Shown one piece after another: positions 1 through 8,436 of a DNA stretch of 35,025 nt. Position 1 is the first letter of the stretch; the number at the start of each line of letters is the position of its first letter. The position numbers and the translations under genes are program-made. The notes beneath the pieces are model-generated. The model was given only the letters and a program-made list of their open reading frames with translations. It had not been told where the DNA came from and ran no database searches. The stretch spans positions 1 to 35,025 of the forward strand of contig VSSA01000029.1 of the NCBI GenBank assembly GCA_008123405.1. The letters run 5' to 3'. Source of the stretch: Nocardioides sp. BGMRC 2183 (GTDB lineage: Bacteria; Actinomycetota; Actinomycetes; Propionibacteriales; Nocardioidaceae).

Positions 1-48
1 GGCGCGGGCTGCGCGGGCGGGGTCGGCGCGGGCTGCGCGGGTGGTGTC
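1..48. repeat. 24-bp tandem repeat in Pro-rich tail of RDD gene
   Basis: Bases 1-24 and 25-48 are two copies of a 24-base unit that differ at two positions. They encode PAQPA/TPP repeats in the disordered tail of the RDD protein and may continue past the window edge. Confidence 0.85.
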
Positions 49-746
49 GGCTGAGGCCGGGGCATCGGCTTCGGGTTGGGAGCGGGCGCAGGCGCGGGCA
101 CCGGACGTGGCGCCGGCCCCGGCGTCGGGTCGGACGCGGAGGTCGGTGTCGCTGTCCGCTCCGGTGTCGTCGTCGGTTGCGGCGCCGGACTGGGCAGCAA
201 TCGCATCGCGGTCAGATTGACGATCTGCTGCGGTCGGTCGTCGGCCTCGACCTCGACCACCGGACGTGGCCGTACGTCGACCACGACCGCATCCCCGATC
301 CGGTCGTGGCGCGCCCGGCGCCGCCCGGAGGGGTCCATCGCCGCGGTCCACGCCAACATCGCGGCACCGAGGCCGAGCGTGGGCAACCCCGCCAGCCCGA
401 GCACGATCGTGCGGAGCAGGGCAGCGCCGACCCCGATCGGCATCCCGTCCGCCGCGCGCACCACCCGCAGACCGGTGAACGCCATCCCCGGGGTGAGCGC
501 AGTCAGACCGAGCACCACCGCCGTGACGGTCCCGATCAACAGCAAGGCACCGATCGCGATCCCCGCCGCAGGGAGAAACTCGCCGGGGGCGACCAGCCGG
601 CCCACGCCGTACCCGATCCCGGCGGCGACGCCCCAGGCCAGCAGCCGGTCCACGGCGTAGGCAGTGAACCGGCGCTCGAGGTCGGCGGCCGGGAACTCGG
701 TGACCGGGCCGGCGGCCGGAACCACCCCAGGGGCAGGCGGGGACAT
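1..746 (-). CDS. RDD family membrane protein, 3' end cut by window
   Basis: I translated this frame from ATG at 746-744; it stays open to the window edge. Residues about 20-35 read ADLERRFTAYAVDRLLAW, the conserved R...D opening of RDD proteins. Hydrophobic helices follow (about 35-60 and 65-85), then a third near 115-135 and the usual closing segment RHDRIGDAVVVDV. After the RDD domain comes a long Pro/Ala/Thr tail rich in PAP, PTP and PAQP, probably cytoplasmic or surface-exposed and disordered. RDD proteins are small multi-pass membrane proteins with poorly defined transport roles. It sits 29 bases after the FHA gene on the same strand, so it is probably the third gene of the PP2C-FHA-RDD operon. 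GGGAG lies about 12 bases before the start. The true C-terminus is outside the window. Confidence 0.82.
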   Translation of the reverse strand, partial: MSPPAPGVVPAAGPVTEFPAADLERRFTAYAVDRLLAWGVAAGIGYGVGRLVAPGEFLPAAGIAIGALLLIGTVTAVVLGLTALTPGMAFTGLRVVRAADGMPIGVGAALLRTIVLGLAGLPTLGLGAAMLAWTAAMDPSGRRRARHDRIGDAVVVDVRPRPVVEVEADDRPQQIVNLTAMRLLPSPAPQPTTTPERTATPTSASDPTPGPAPRPVPAPAPAPNPKPMPRPQPTPPAQPAPTPPAQPA

Positions 747-775
747 CGAGGCAGGCGCTCCCAGACGGCCGGCCC

Positions 776-2185
776 TCAGGGCCGGGAGACCTGGATCGTG
801 ATGCCGTCACCGAGATCGATGATGGCGCCGGGGATCAGCTGGACGGCAATGCCGGGCTTGAGGTCCTCCGGACCGAGGCCCGGCTGCACCAGGACGGTGC
901 CGTTGGTGGAGCCCATGTCGGTCACCACCGCAGTGCCGTGATCGGCGCCCGTCCCGGGTCGCACCTCGACGTGGGTGGAGGAGATCTCGTGCTGTCGGCT
1001 CGGCACGGTGATCAGCTGCGGCTGCTCGCTGGAGGTGAAGCGCCGCGCCTCCGGCGCGCGTCCGATCAGGACCACACGGTCGACCAGCACGTTCTGTCCG
1101 TCGGAGACCAGCAGCTTGGCGACGGGCTGGCCTGATCGGGCAGCGTCGGGGGTCAGTGCCGCCTCCGCGTTGGTCTGACCGTCATGGTCGTTCGCGGGCT
1201 CACCGATCGACTCCCAGGCACCGATCCCCAACGGCGGTGGCGGTACGTCGTCAGCGGGGCTGCTCTCGTCCGCGTCGGCCTGGTCGGCGAGCGGTGGTGG
1301 CGGCTGCTCCCCCGGCGGCTGGGTGTCGTCGCCGAGCGCATCACCGTCATCCGTGGCGGGCGGGACGGACGGGATGTCCGGCACCGCCGGCATCGGCGGC
1401 GCGGGCGGCGAGGGCGGTGCCGGCGGCGGGGGGCCCGGGGGCAGTCCCCACGGGGTGACCCAGTCCTCCGGCGTCTCGGCGTCGTCGGCAGCCGAGTGCT
1501 CCGCGTCGAGGTCGGGCAGCGGGTCGCTCAACGGATCGGGCAGCGGGTCGCTCAACGGGTCGGCCGCCGGCGCGCCGACCGGCTGCTCCTCGACCGCGTC
1601 CATCATCTCGGTGACCGGGCCGGCGTCGACCTCGTCCACCGGGGCCGCGACGACCGGAGCCTCGTCCACCGGGGCCGCGACGACCGGAGCCTCGTCCAGC
1701 GGTGCCGCGACGGACGAGAGTGCCGGGCGATCGATGCGCCCAGCGCGCACCAGGCCGGTGAGGATCGGGTAGTCCTCGCCGCTGGCGGGCGGGTCGGCCG
1801 CCTCGGCGGTGCTCAGGCGGATCGACAGCGCCTCGGGGTCGGCGAAGCTGCGCTCCACCCAGGTCCCACCAGCCACGCCGTCCAGCTCGACGGTCTCACC
1901 GTCAGCCACCACGGTCGCGGTCACCTCGGCACCGCGCAACAGCAGCCGCGTCGGCCCTGGGCCACCGCTGACCAGCGCGAATCCGGGCAGTCGGCTCAGC
2001 CCGGAGGCGAGCAGCACGTCGAGGATCTCGTTGAAGTCGGCGCCGCCGTCGACCAGCGCCCAGATGCTCACCACCGTGTCCTTCTGGACCGGCGGCAGCA
2101 GCACGGAGACGTTGTCGCCGAAGACGGCGTACCAGTCCCCTCCACGGTAGGACCAGGCGTGGGCGGTCGGACTCGTCAGGCTCAT
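776..2185 (-). CDS. FHA domain protein with long Pro/Asp-rich linker
   Basis: 469 aa. The last ~100 residues form a forkhead-associated domain, which binds phosphothreonine peptides: LIGR (GR at 375-376), SSTH (402-405) and GSTNGT (about 425-430) match the conserved GR, SxxH and NG positions. The N-terminal ~150 residues look folded (WYAVFGDNVSVLLPP...) but I do not recognise them. They are joined to the FHA domain by a ~200-residue acidic, Pro-rich linker with two in-frame repeat arrays (DEAPVVAAPV and DPLSDPLP). The start ATG overlaps the stop of the upstream phosphatase gene (ATGA), so the two are translationally coupled; the RDD gene follows 29 bases on. The likely role is adaptor in phospho-Ser/Thr signalling, with the phosphatase next door acting on the same or related targets. 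No kinase gene is visible in the window. Confidence 0.88.
   Translation of the reverse strand: MSLTSPTAHAWSYRGGDWYAVFGDNVSVLLPPVQKDTVVSIWALVDGGADFNEILDVLLASGLSRLPGFALVSGGPGPTRLLLRGAEVTATVVADGETVELDGVAGGTWVERSFADPEALSIRLSTAEAADPPASGEDYPILTGLVRAGRIDRPALSSVAAPLDEAPVVAAPVDEAPVVAAPVDEVDAGPVTEMMDAVEEQPVGAPAADPLSDPLPDPLSDPLPDLDAEHSAADDAETPEDWVTPWGLPPGPPPPAPPSPPAPPMPAVPDIPSVPPATDDGDALGDDTQPPGEQPPPPLADQADADESSPADDVPPPPLGIGAWESIGEPANDHDGQTNAEAALTPDAARSGQPVAKLLVSDGQNVLVDRVVLIGRAPEARRFTSSEQPQLITVPSRQHEISSTHVEVRPGTGADHGTAVVTDMGSTNGTVLVQPGLGPEDLKPGIAVQLIPGAIIDLGDGITIQVSRP
1512..1559. repeat. 24-bp tandem repeat inside FHA gene
   Basis: Two copies of a 24-base unit (1512-1535, 1536-1559), differing only at the last base. 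They encode the DPLSDPLP array in the linker. Confidence 0.9.
1631..1712. repeat. 30-bp tandem repeat inside FHA gene
   Basis: Units at 1631-1660 and 1661-1690 are identical; a partial, diverged third copy covers 1691-1712. They encode DEAPVVAAPV repeats. In-frame units suggest copy-number change is tolerated in this linker. Confidence 0.9.
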
Positions 2186-3012
2186 GGGAGCGCTCCCAGC
2201 TTCTCCTCCAGACTCAGACGCTCGGCGTCGGAGTCGTACGGCATGTCGTGGGCCAATCCCACCACATCGATCACGACGGCCGTCGCGTTGTCGCGGCCGC
2301 CTGCGCGCACCGCGGCGGCGACCAGCCGGTCCGCGGCGTCACGAGGGTCCTCGGTGTCGGCGAGGATGTCGGCGATCTGCTGGTCGTCGATCATCCCGCT
2401 GATTCCGTCCGAGCAGAGCAGCAGCCGCTCGGCGGCCGGCAGCGGCAGCAGGAAGTAGTCGGCCTCCCCGCTCGCCGCGGCGCCCAGCGCACGCGTGATC
2501 ACGTGGCGGCTGGGATGCGTCGCGGCTTCGGCGACCGTGATCGAGCCGGCGTCGATCATCTCCTGCACCACACTGTGATCCACACTGACCTGCTCGAGGT
2601 GGGTGTCGGTGTAGCGATAGATCCGGGAATCGCCGATGTTGGCGAGCAACCACCGTGCGTGGTCGTCCTGCTCGACGAGGACGGCGACCACGGCCGTCGT
2701 ACCAGCGTTGAAGCCGACCGCGCCCGCGTCCTGCTGCTCGGCCTCGTAGGCCGCGATCCGCTCCTGGACCCGGGCGAAGGTCGCGGCCACCCGTTCGGCG
2801 GCCTTGTCGGCGTCGCTCCCGGTGATGCCGGACTCGGCGAGCGCCGCGAACTCCTCGACCACGAACCGGCTCGCCACGTCGCCGGCGTCGTGGCCGCCCA
2901 TCCCGTCGGCCACCACGAACACCGGCGGTGCCGCGAGGTAGGCGTCCTCATTGGCCTCGCGCACCAGCCCCACGTCGCTGGCGCCACCGTGGTGCAGCTC
3001 GACGCGGGTCAT
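2182..3012 (-). CDS. PP2C-family protein Ser/Thr phosphatase
   Basis: 276 aa from ATG 3012-3010; the frame extends upstream, but family alignment begins here and GAGGAA lies a few bases before. All main PP2C motifs are visible: SDVGLVREANED (12-23), VVADGMGGH (33-41), LCSDG and GGRDN near the end. These hold the acidic residues that bind the two catalytic metal ions. There is no transmembrane segment, so it should be a soluble cytoplasmic phosphatase of the PstP/Stp catalytic type. It removes phosphate from Ser/Thr residues. It heads an operon with the FHA protein (ATGA overlap) and the RDD protein. The divergent helicase-associated gene starts only 33 bases away, so the two promoters must overlap. 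Unlike mycobacterial PstP, no rodA, pbpA or pknA/B genes lie beside it here. Confidence 0.93.
   Translation of the reverse strand: MTRVELHHGGASDVGLVREANEDAYLAAPPVFVVADGMGGHDAGDVASRFVVEEFAALAESGITGSDADKAAERVAATFARVQERIAAYEAEQQDAGAVGFNAGTTAVVAVLVEQDDHARWLLANIGDSRIYRYTDTHLEQVSVDHSVVQEMIDAGSITVAEAATHPSRHVITRALGAAASGEADYFLLPLPAAERLLLCSDGISGMIDDQQIADILADTEDPRDAADRLVAAAVRAGGRDNATAVVIDVVGLAHDMPYDSDAERLSLEEKLGALP
2185..2198. promoter_or_regulatory. 14-bp palindrome at the PP2C/FHA junction
   Basis: TGGGAGCGCTCCCA is a perfect palindrome whose last base on the minus strand is the A of the FHA start codon. In RNA it can form a 5-bp stem with a GCGC loop that buries the GGGAG ribosome-binding sequence. 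This would tie FHA translation to ribosomes finishing the phosphatase gene. Confidence 0.5.
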
Positions 3013-3032
3013 CGGGTCGTTCCTCGCGTCGG

Positions 3033-3038
3033 TAGCGT
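3033..3038 (+). promoter_or_regulatory. -10 hexamer TAGCGT of leaderless gene
   Basis: TAGCGT ends 7 bases before GTG 3046, so the transcript would begin at or next to the start codon. This supports GTG 3046 over the in-frame GTG at 3037. No clear -35 box is seen. Confidence 0.55.
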
Positions 3039-3045
3039 GGAGGGC

Positions 3046-5322
3046 GTGGAGGCAGCACCCGGTCGGCACCGGTCGTTGGCCGACCAGTTGCGGTCGTGGC
3101 CCGACGAACGGCTCCGTCGCCTGCTCATCGAACGTCTCGACCTCGCCACACCTGCACCTCACGACTTCAGTCAGCTCGCCTCTCGGGCGGCTGTTCGCAC
3201 CTCGCTGCTGCGTGCCCTGGACAGTCTCACCCGGGGCCAGCTCTCGGTGCTAGATGCCCTTGTCGTCGCTGGACAAACCAGCACCTCCGAGCTCGCCTCC
3301 ATCGTGTCAGCCTCCCCCGGGTATGTGACAGCGGCCCTCGACGAGCTGCAGCTGCGTGCACTGGTCTGGTCCTCCCCCGAGGGTCTCCGCCCGCTGACCG
3401 GCGTCGCCGACTGTCTGGGGAGCGATCCGGCTGCCGGGGCGAGCGGGCTGCGTCCCCGCTCGGCCACCCCCCGCCCCGCGGCCGAGCTTCGCGCCTCGAT
3501 CGAGGAGCTCTCCCCCGAGGCCCGCGCGCTGTTGGACCACGTGATCGACGCCGGTGGCCTGGCGAAGGCATCGACCACCCGGACCGGCATCCCTCCCGAC
3601 CAGGCCAGCACCCCCGCCGAGGAGCTGACCAGCCGCCGCCTGCTGCAGTCCGGCGGATCCGCGCATCCGGGCATGCTGGTCGTACCCGGTGAGGTCGGGC
3701 TGGTCCGGCGTGGGGGCCGCACCACCCTCGAACCGGTCGACGTCGCGCCCGAGATCGCCGCCGAGCCGCGCTCCCCCCGTCTGGTGGTCAGTGCGGCGGT
3801 CGGCGCCGCCGGCGAGTTCGTACGACGGACCGAGCTGTTGCTGCAGGGCTGGGGCGAGTCCCCCGCCTCGGCGTTGCGCACCTCCGGGTTGGGAGTTCGC
3901 GAGCTGCGCGCCGCCGCGCAGCGGCTCGGGGTCGAGCCGAAGGAGGCGGCGCTGCTGGCCGAGGTGGCCTCTGCGGCCGGCCTGCTCGGGTCGCGCGCGG
4001 ACGCCGACGGCAACCCGGTCTGGGTGCCCACCGACGACTTCGACGCCTGGTGCGCCTTACCGACCGCGGAGCGCTGGGTCGTCCTGGCCCGAGCGTGGCT
4101 GGCCAGCCCACGGCTGCCGCTGCTCGTGGGTGAGCGTGGGCCGGACCAGAAGCCGTGGAACGCGCTGACACCCGAACTGGCGGCCGCCGGGATGCCGGAG
4201 GCGAAGACGATGGTGCTCACCGAGCTGGCCGCGCTGCCGGACGGCTCCGGTCCGGCAGCCGGCACCGGGCTGCCCTCGTTGGTGGCGCGGCTGGCCTGGC
4301 TGCGGCCACGTCGTCCCCGCACCCGGGTCGACCTGGTCACCTGGGCCGTGGAGGAGGCCGCCCGGCTGGGGCTGACCGGCGCAGGTGTGCTGACCGACTA
4401 CGGCCGGGCGCTGGCGCGCGAGGAAGACCCGGTGCCGCTGCTCGCAGCAGTCGTGCCTGCGCCGGTCGACCACGTGCTGATCCAGGCCGACCTGACCGCG
4501 GTCGCCCCCGGCCCGCTGGAGCCCGAGCTCGCGCGGCGGGTGCAACAACTGGCCGACCTCGAGTCCCACGGCGCTGCCGGCGTCTACCGGTTCACTCCCG
4601 CCTCGATCCGGCGTGGGCTGGACATCGGGTGGACCGGGTCCGAGATCAAGGAGTTCCTCGCGGAGGTGTCCCGCACCCCGGTGCCGCAGCCGCTGGACTA
4701 CCTGGTCGACGACGCGGTACGCGGTTTCGGGCGCCTTCGGGTCGGGTTGGCGACGGCGTACCTGGTCTCCGAGGACGAGGTCGCCGTGGCCGAGCTCGTC
4801 AATCATCCACGTGCCAGCAGCCTGGAGCTCCGGCGGATCGCCCCCGGCGTGGTGATCAGCACGCTGCCGATCGACGTACTGCTGCCGAGGATGCGCGACC
4901 TCGGCTTCGCGCCCGTGCTCGAGGGCGCCGACGGCGTGGTGCGGGTCGGTACGACTGAGCAGCTGCGGGCCCGCAGGCCCCGGGAGTCGCGCGGTGCTGC
5001 GCGCGCCGCCGCCCAGTCCGCGGCGCAGATCGAGGTGGCGTTGCGCACCCTGCGCGAGGGCGAGGCCGACGCCCAACGGCGGCCCGCCTCCGCGAGCTCC
5101 TCCGGCGGTGCTGCCTCGGCGCTACGGGACGCCATCGAGCGGCGCGGGCGGGTCGAGATCGGCTTCACCGACCGGCAGGGCGTCATCGCCGAGCGGATCG
5201 TGCTCCCGTTGCGGGTGGAGGGTGGCGAGCTCCGCGCCCGCGACGACGCCGCGGACGCAGACGACCCCGACGCGGTCCGCGTCTATCCACTGCACCGGAT
5301 CAGCCGGGTCACCCCGCTCTGA
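3046..5322 (+). CDS. helicase-associated protein with C-terminal WYL-like domain
   Basis: 758 aa from GTG 3046. It resembles the actinobacterial protein encoded next to XPB (Mycobacterium tuberculosis Rv0862c), with the XPB/Ssl2 N-terminal-like/helicase C-3 region. The N-terminal half contains short helical, winged-helix-like segments (DFSQLASRAAVRTSLLRALD; LSVLDALVVAGQTSTSELAS). The middle part YRFTPASIRRGLDIGWT is typical of this family. The last ~65 residues (VEIGFTDRQGVIAERIVLPL ... VYPLHRISRV) look like a WYL-type Sm-fold that binds nucleic acid or nucleotide. There is no Walker A motif, so it is not itself an ATPase. It lies 23 bases before the XPB gene on the same strand and is probably its partner in DNA repair or transcription-coupled work. 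The biochemical function of this family is not settled. Confidence 0.85.
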   Translation: MEAAPGRHRSLADQLRSWPDERLRRLLIERLDLATPAPHDFSQLASRAAVRTSLLRALDSLTRGQLSVLDALVVAGQTSTSELASIVSASPGYVTAALDELQLRALVWSSPEGLRPLTGVADCLGSDPAAGASGLRPRSATPRPAAELRASIEELSPEARALLDHVIDAGGLAKASTTRTGIPPDQASTPAEELTSRRLLQSGGSAHPGMLVVPGEVGLVRRGGRTTLEPVDVAPEIAAEPRSPRLVVSAAVGAAGEFVRRTELLLQGWGESPASALRTSGLGVRELRAAAQRLGVEPKEAALLAEVASAAGLLGSRADADGNPVWVPTDDFDAWCALPTAERWVVLARAWLASPRLPLLVGERGPDQKPWNALTPELAAAGMPEAKTMVLTELAALPDGSGPAAGTGLPSLVARLAWLRPRRPRTRVDLVTWAVEEAARLGLTGAGVLTDYGRALAREEDPVPLLAAVVPAPVDHVLIQADLTAVAPGPLEPELARRVQQLADLESHGAAGVYRFTPASIRRGLDIGWTGSEIKEFLAEVSRTPVPQPLDYLVDDAVRGFGRLRVGLATAYLVSEDEVAVAELVNHPRASSLELRRIAPGVVISTLPIDVLLPRMRDLGFAPVLEGADGVVRVGTTEQLRARRPRESRGAARAAAQSAAQIEVALRTLREGEADAQRRPASASSSGGAASALRDAIERRGRVEIGFTDRQGVIAERIVLPLRVEGGELRARDDAADADDPDAVRVYPLHRISRVTPL

Positions 5323-5333
5323 ACCGGCGAACG

Positions 5334-5339
5334 TAGACT
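5334..5339 (+). promoter_or_regulatory. -10 hexamer TAGACT of leaderless xpb
   Basis: TAGACT lies 6 bases before the GTG at 5346, the preferred start, which fits a leaderless transcript. Another GTG at 5341 is out of frame. It implies that xpb can be transcribed separately from the gene upstream. Confidence 0.55.
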
Positions 5340-5345
5340 CGTGCG

Positions 5346-7001
5346 GTGACCGACGGACCCCTGATCGTGCAGTCGGACAAGTCGCTTCTGTTGGAGGTCG
5401 ATCATCCCCAGGCGGGTGAGTGCCGCAAGGCGATCGCACCGTTCGCCGAGCTGGAGCGCAGCCCCGAGCACATCCACACCTACCGGCTGACTCCGCTGGG
5501 CCTGTGGAACGCGCGCGCCGCCGGCCACGACGCCGAGGAGGTGGTCGACACGCTGCTCACCTACTCCCGCTACCCGGTCCCGCACGCGCTGCTGGTCGAC
5601 GTCGCCGAGACCATGGCGCGCTACGGGCGGCTCCGGCTGGAGAAGCACCCCACGCACGGCCTGGTCCTCTCCTCCACCGACCGTCCGGTGCTCGAGGAGG
5701 TGCTGCGAGCGAAGAAGATCGCCGGGATGCTCGGCTCCCGGATCGACGCCGACTCGGTCGCCGTGCACCCCTCCGAGCGGGGCAACTTGAAGCAGGCGCT
5801 GCTCAAGCTCGGTTGGCCCGCCGAGGACTTCGCCGGGTACGTCGACGGCGAGGCCCACACCATCGACCTGGCCCAGGACGGGTGGACGCTGCGCGACTAC
5901 CAGCGCGACGCCGCGGAGTCGTTCTGGCACGGCGGCTCCGGGGTCGTGGTGCTGCCGTGTGGCGCCGGCAAGACGATCGTCGGCGCCGCCGCGATGGCGC
6001 AGGCGCAGGCGACGACGCTGATCCTGGTGACCAACACCGTGAGCGCCCGGCAGTGGAAGGACGAGCTGATCCGTCGTACCTCACTGACGGCCGAGGAGAT
6101 CGGTGAGTACTCCGGGACCGTCAAGGAGATCCGGCCGGTCACGATCGCGACGTACCAGGTGATCACCACGAAGCGGAAGGGCGTCTATCCGCACCTCGAG
6201 CTCTTCGACGCCCGCGACTGGGGGCTGATCGTCTACGACGAGGTCCACCTGCTGCCCGCGCCGATCTTCCGGATGACCGCGGACCTGCAGGCCCGGCGGC
6301 GGATCGGGCTGACCGCGACGCTGGTCCGCGAGGACGGACGCGAAGGCGACGTCTTCTCCCTGATCGGGCCGAAGCGGTACGACGCGCCGTGGAAGGACAT
6401 CGAGGCGCAGGGCTGGATCGCCCCGGCCGACTGCGTCGAGGTGCGGGTGACCTTGCCGGAGTCGACCCGGCTCGCCTACGCCACGGCCGAGCCCGAGGAG
6501 CGTTACCGGCTCGCTGCCTGCACCCGGGAGAAGGTCGGCGTGGTGCGGGATCTGGTGGCCCGGCATGCCGGTCAGCCGACGCTGGTGATCGGGCAGTACC
6601 TGGATCAGCTGAGCGAGCTCGGCGAGGAACTGGGGGCGCCGGTGATCACCGGTGACACCACGGTGCGGGAGCGGCAGCGGCTCTTCGACGGCTTCCGCTC
6701 CGGTGAGATCGGGCTGCTGGTGGTCTCCAAGGTCGCCAACTTCTCCATCGACCTGCCGCAGGCCGAGGTCGCGATCCAGGTCTCCGGCTCCTTCGGCTCC
6801 CGTCAGGAGGAGGCGCAGCGCCTCGGCCGCCTGCTGCGGCCCGGCGAGCCGGGGCCTGACGGGGAGCGCAAGGTCGCCCACTTCTACACGCTGGTCTCCC
6901 GCGACACCGTCGACGCCGACTTCGCCGCGAATCGGCAGCGGTTCCTGGCAGAGCAGGGCTACGCCTACCGGATCGTGGACGCCGACGACGTCCAGGCGTG
7001 A
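5346..7001 (+). CDS. XPB/Ssl2-type DNA helicase (superfamily 2)
   Basis: 551 aa. ATP-driven 3'-5' DNA helicase/translocase of the bacterial XPB group (ERCC3; M. tuberculosis Rv0861c). An N-terminal ~170-residue region with the damage-recognition-like fold is followed by Q-motif LRDYQRDAA (182-190), Walker A PCGAGKT (204-210), Walker B DEVH (298-301, the box typical of XPB), TAT (323-325) and the XPB RED motif (328-330). The C-terminal lobe carries QEEAQRLGRLLRPG, motif VI with its arginine fingers. All catalytic motifs are intact and the length is normal for bacterial XPB. The gene follows its helicase-associated partner and overlaps the next ABC gene by four bases. In archaea XPB teams with the nuclease Bax1; no nuclease of that type lies beside it here. 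Confidence 0.95.
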   Translation: MTDGPLIVQSDKSLLLEVDHPQAGECRKAIAPFAELERSPEHIHTYRLTPLGLWNARAAGHDAEEVVDTLLTYSRYPVPHALLVDVAETMARYGRLRLEKHPTHGLVLSSTDRPVLEEVLRAKKIAGMLGSRIDADSVAVHPSERGNLKQALLKLGWPAEDFAGYVDGEAHTIDLAQDGWTLRDYQRDAAESFWHGGSGVVVLPCGAGKTIVGAAAMAQAQATTLILVTNTVSARQWKDELIRRTSLTAEEIGEYSGTVKEIRPVTIATYQVITTKRKGVYPHLELFDARDWGLIVYDEVHLLPAPIFRMTADLQARRRIGLTATLVREDGREGDVFSLIGPKRYDAPWKDIEAQGWIAPADCVEVRVTLPESTRLAYATAEPEERYRLAACTREKVGVVRDLVARHAGQPTLVIGQYLDQLSELGEELGAPVITGDTTVRERQRLFDGFRSGEIGLLVVSKVANFSIDLPQAEVAIQVSGSFGSRQEEAQRLGRLLRPGEPGPDGERKVAHFYTLVSRDTVDADFAANRQRFLAEQGYAYRIVDADDVQA

Positions 7002-7789
7002 TCGAGGACATGACAGGCGTGATCGAGCTGCACGACGTCGCCTTCGTCCGCGGCGGCCGCCCGCTGCTGGAGGAGGTCTCTCTGACCGTACGGCGCGGCG
7101 AGCACTGGGCACTGATCGGGCCGAACGGGGCCGGCAAGAGCACGCTGCTCAACCTCTGCGGTGCGGTGACGTTCCCCAGCCGGGGCACGGCGCGGATCCT
7201 GGGCAGCCGGATCGGTGGGGTCGACCTGCGGGAGCTGCGCCGCCGGATCGGCTTCGTGAACCCGCGCCACCCCGTGCTCACCGACCTGCCGGTCGAGCAC
7301 GTCGTGCTCACCGGCGAGACCGGGTCGGTGGAGATGGTGCCGCACTGGACGCCGAGCGAGCAGGCGCGGGAGCGGGCAACGTACTTGCTCAAGCAGTTCG
7401 GCCTGGACACCGAAGAGCGGCTGCGGTGGCGCACCATGTCGCAGGGCGAGCGGGGTCGTGCGCTGATCGCGCGAGCCCTGATGACCGACCCGCCGCTGCT
7501 GCTCCTCGACGAGCCGAGCACCGGCCTCGACGTCGCCGCACGCGAGCAGATGATCCGGACCATCGCGGATCTGCCGACCGCGATCCCCGGCCTCACCAGC
7601 GTGACGGTGACCCATCACTTCGAGGAGCTGCCGCCCTCCACGACGCACGCGGCCCTGCTGCGCAAGGGTCGGCTGGTCGCGTCGGGCCCGGTCGGGGAGG
7701 TGCTGACCTCGGATCGCGTCACGGAGTGCTTCGACCACCCGATCGAGATCGAGAAACGACGCGGCCGCTGGTACGCGACGGCGCGGTGA
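6998..7789 (+). CDS. ABC ATPase without a permease, ModF/YlmA-like
   Basis: 263 aa with one nucleotide-binding domain: Walker A GPNGAGKS (41-48), signature MSQGE, Walker B LLLLDEPSTGLD and H-loop THHFEELP. The MSQGE signature and HHFEE switch resemble the COG1119 group (molybdate/photorepair-type ATPases, YlmA). No permease or binding protein is nearby, so it may serve a transporter encoded elsewhere or act without one. The start is GTG 6998, overlapping the xpb stop (GTGA). ATG 7010 and GTG 7019 are alternatives; the string GCGTGATCGAG occurs at both 6997 and 7018, a small duplication that creates the ambiguity. It ends 16 bases from the convergent Uma2 gene. The coupling to a repair helicase is unexplained. 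Confidence 0.85.
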   Translation: MIEDMTGVIELHDVAFVRGGRPLLEEVSLTVRRGEHWALIGPNGAGKSTLLNLCGAVTFPSRGTARILGSRIGGVDLRELRRRIGFVNPRHPVLTDLPVEHVVLTGETGSVEMVPHWTPSEQARERATYLLKQFGLDTEERLRWRTMSQGERGRALIARALMTDPPLLLLDEPSTGLDVAAREQMIRTIADLPTAIPGLTSVTVTHHFEELPPSTTHAALLRKGRLVASGPVGEVLTSDRVTECFDHPIEIEKRRGRWYATAR

Positions 7790-7805
7790 ACGGCGCGGGC
7801 CTCAG

Positions 7806-8354
7806 TCAGCGAGTGAGTTCGATCGGACGGAGGGTGACCGCGAACGGCTCGGTCGCAGTCCACTCCTCCTCCGCCGCGACGGAGGCGACCGCCGCATAGC
7901 GACCGTCCTGCAACTGCCACGCGGTCAGGCTCGGCACCTCCGGGTCGACGATCCAGTACGACGGCACGCCGGCCTTCTCGTACAACCGCTTCTTGCGGAC
8001 CTGATCGCGCCCCCGACTGCTCGGGGAGAGGATCTCGACCGCGAGCAGTGGCGGACCTTCCAGCGCCCGCTGCGTCGGCCGGTCGCGTTCGGTGACCAGG
8101 AGGTCCGGCTCCACCACCGTGCTCTCCGCGAGCGCGACGTCGAACGGCGCGAACAGCACCATCCACTCGGGCGGACACGCCTCGCGGAGTGTCACGTACA
8201 GCTCCCCGGCGAGCCGCTGATGGTCGAGCCCCGGCGACGGGGCCACGACGATCTCACCCTCGAGCAGCTCGTAACGGTTGCCATCGTCGGGAAGCGCATC
8301 GAAGTCCGCCCGGGTATGACCCGGGCCGAGCGTCGGAGTGGACATGGTCTCCAT
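7806..8354 (-). CDS. Uma2 family (DUF820) restriction-endonuclease-fold protein
   Basis: 182 aa. It has the PD-(D/E)XK-type fold signature of Uma2: NRYELLEGEIVVAPSPG near 25-41, VEPDLLV (catalytic Asp) and LLAVEILSPSS (catalytic Glu), then YEKAGVPSYWIVDP. Uma2 proteins are common in actinobacteria, cyanobacteria and Deinococcus. A nuclease activity is inferred from the fold, and their biological role is unknown. The start may be METMST at 8354 (GTGAGG a few bases upstream) or MSTPT at 8345. It lies 82 bases downstream of the DUF2087 gene on the same strand and converges with the ABC ATPase gene. Confidence 0.88.
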   Translation of the reverse strand: METMSTPTLGPGHTRADFDALPDDGNRYELLEGEIVVAPSPGLDHQRLAGELYVTLREACPPEWMVLFAPFDVALAESTVVEPDLLVTERDRPTQRALEGPPLLAVEILSPSSRGRDQVRKKRLYEKAGVPSYWIVDPEVPSLTAWQLQDGRYAAVASVAAEEEWTATEPFAVTLRPIELTR

Positions 8355-8436
8355 CGTGCCTCACTTCGCTCACCGCCGCCGGAGTCGTCATCGCACCAGC
8401 ATCGACGCAACGGCCCCTCGTGCGGCGTCGCGCACC

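Noticed and set aside
1500-1712. CRISPR-like repeats
   Set aside because: The repeats are head-to-tail without spacers and encode in-frame Pro/Asp linkers in the FHA gene.
2248-3045. Upstream extension of the helicase-associated protein
   Set aside because: It runs antisense through the PP2C gene and has no conserved content; the leaderless promoter at 3033-3038 sets the start at 3046.
7806-8354. Uma2 gene as a transposon or defence remnant
   Set aside because: The gene is intact, uses codons like its neighbours, and shows no terminal repeats or partner genes.
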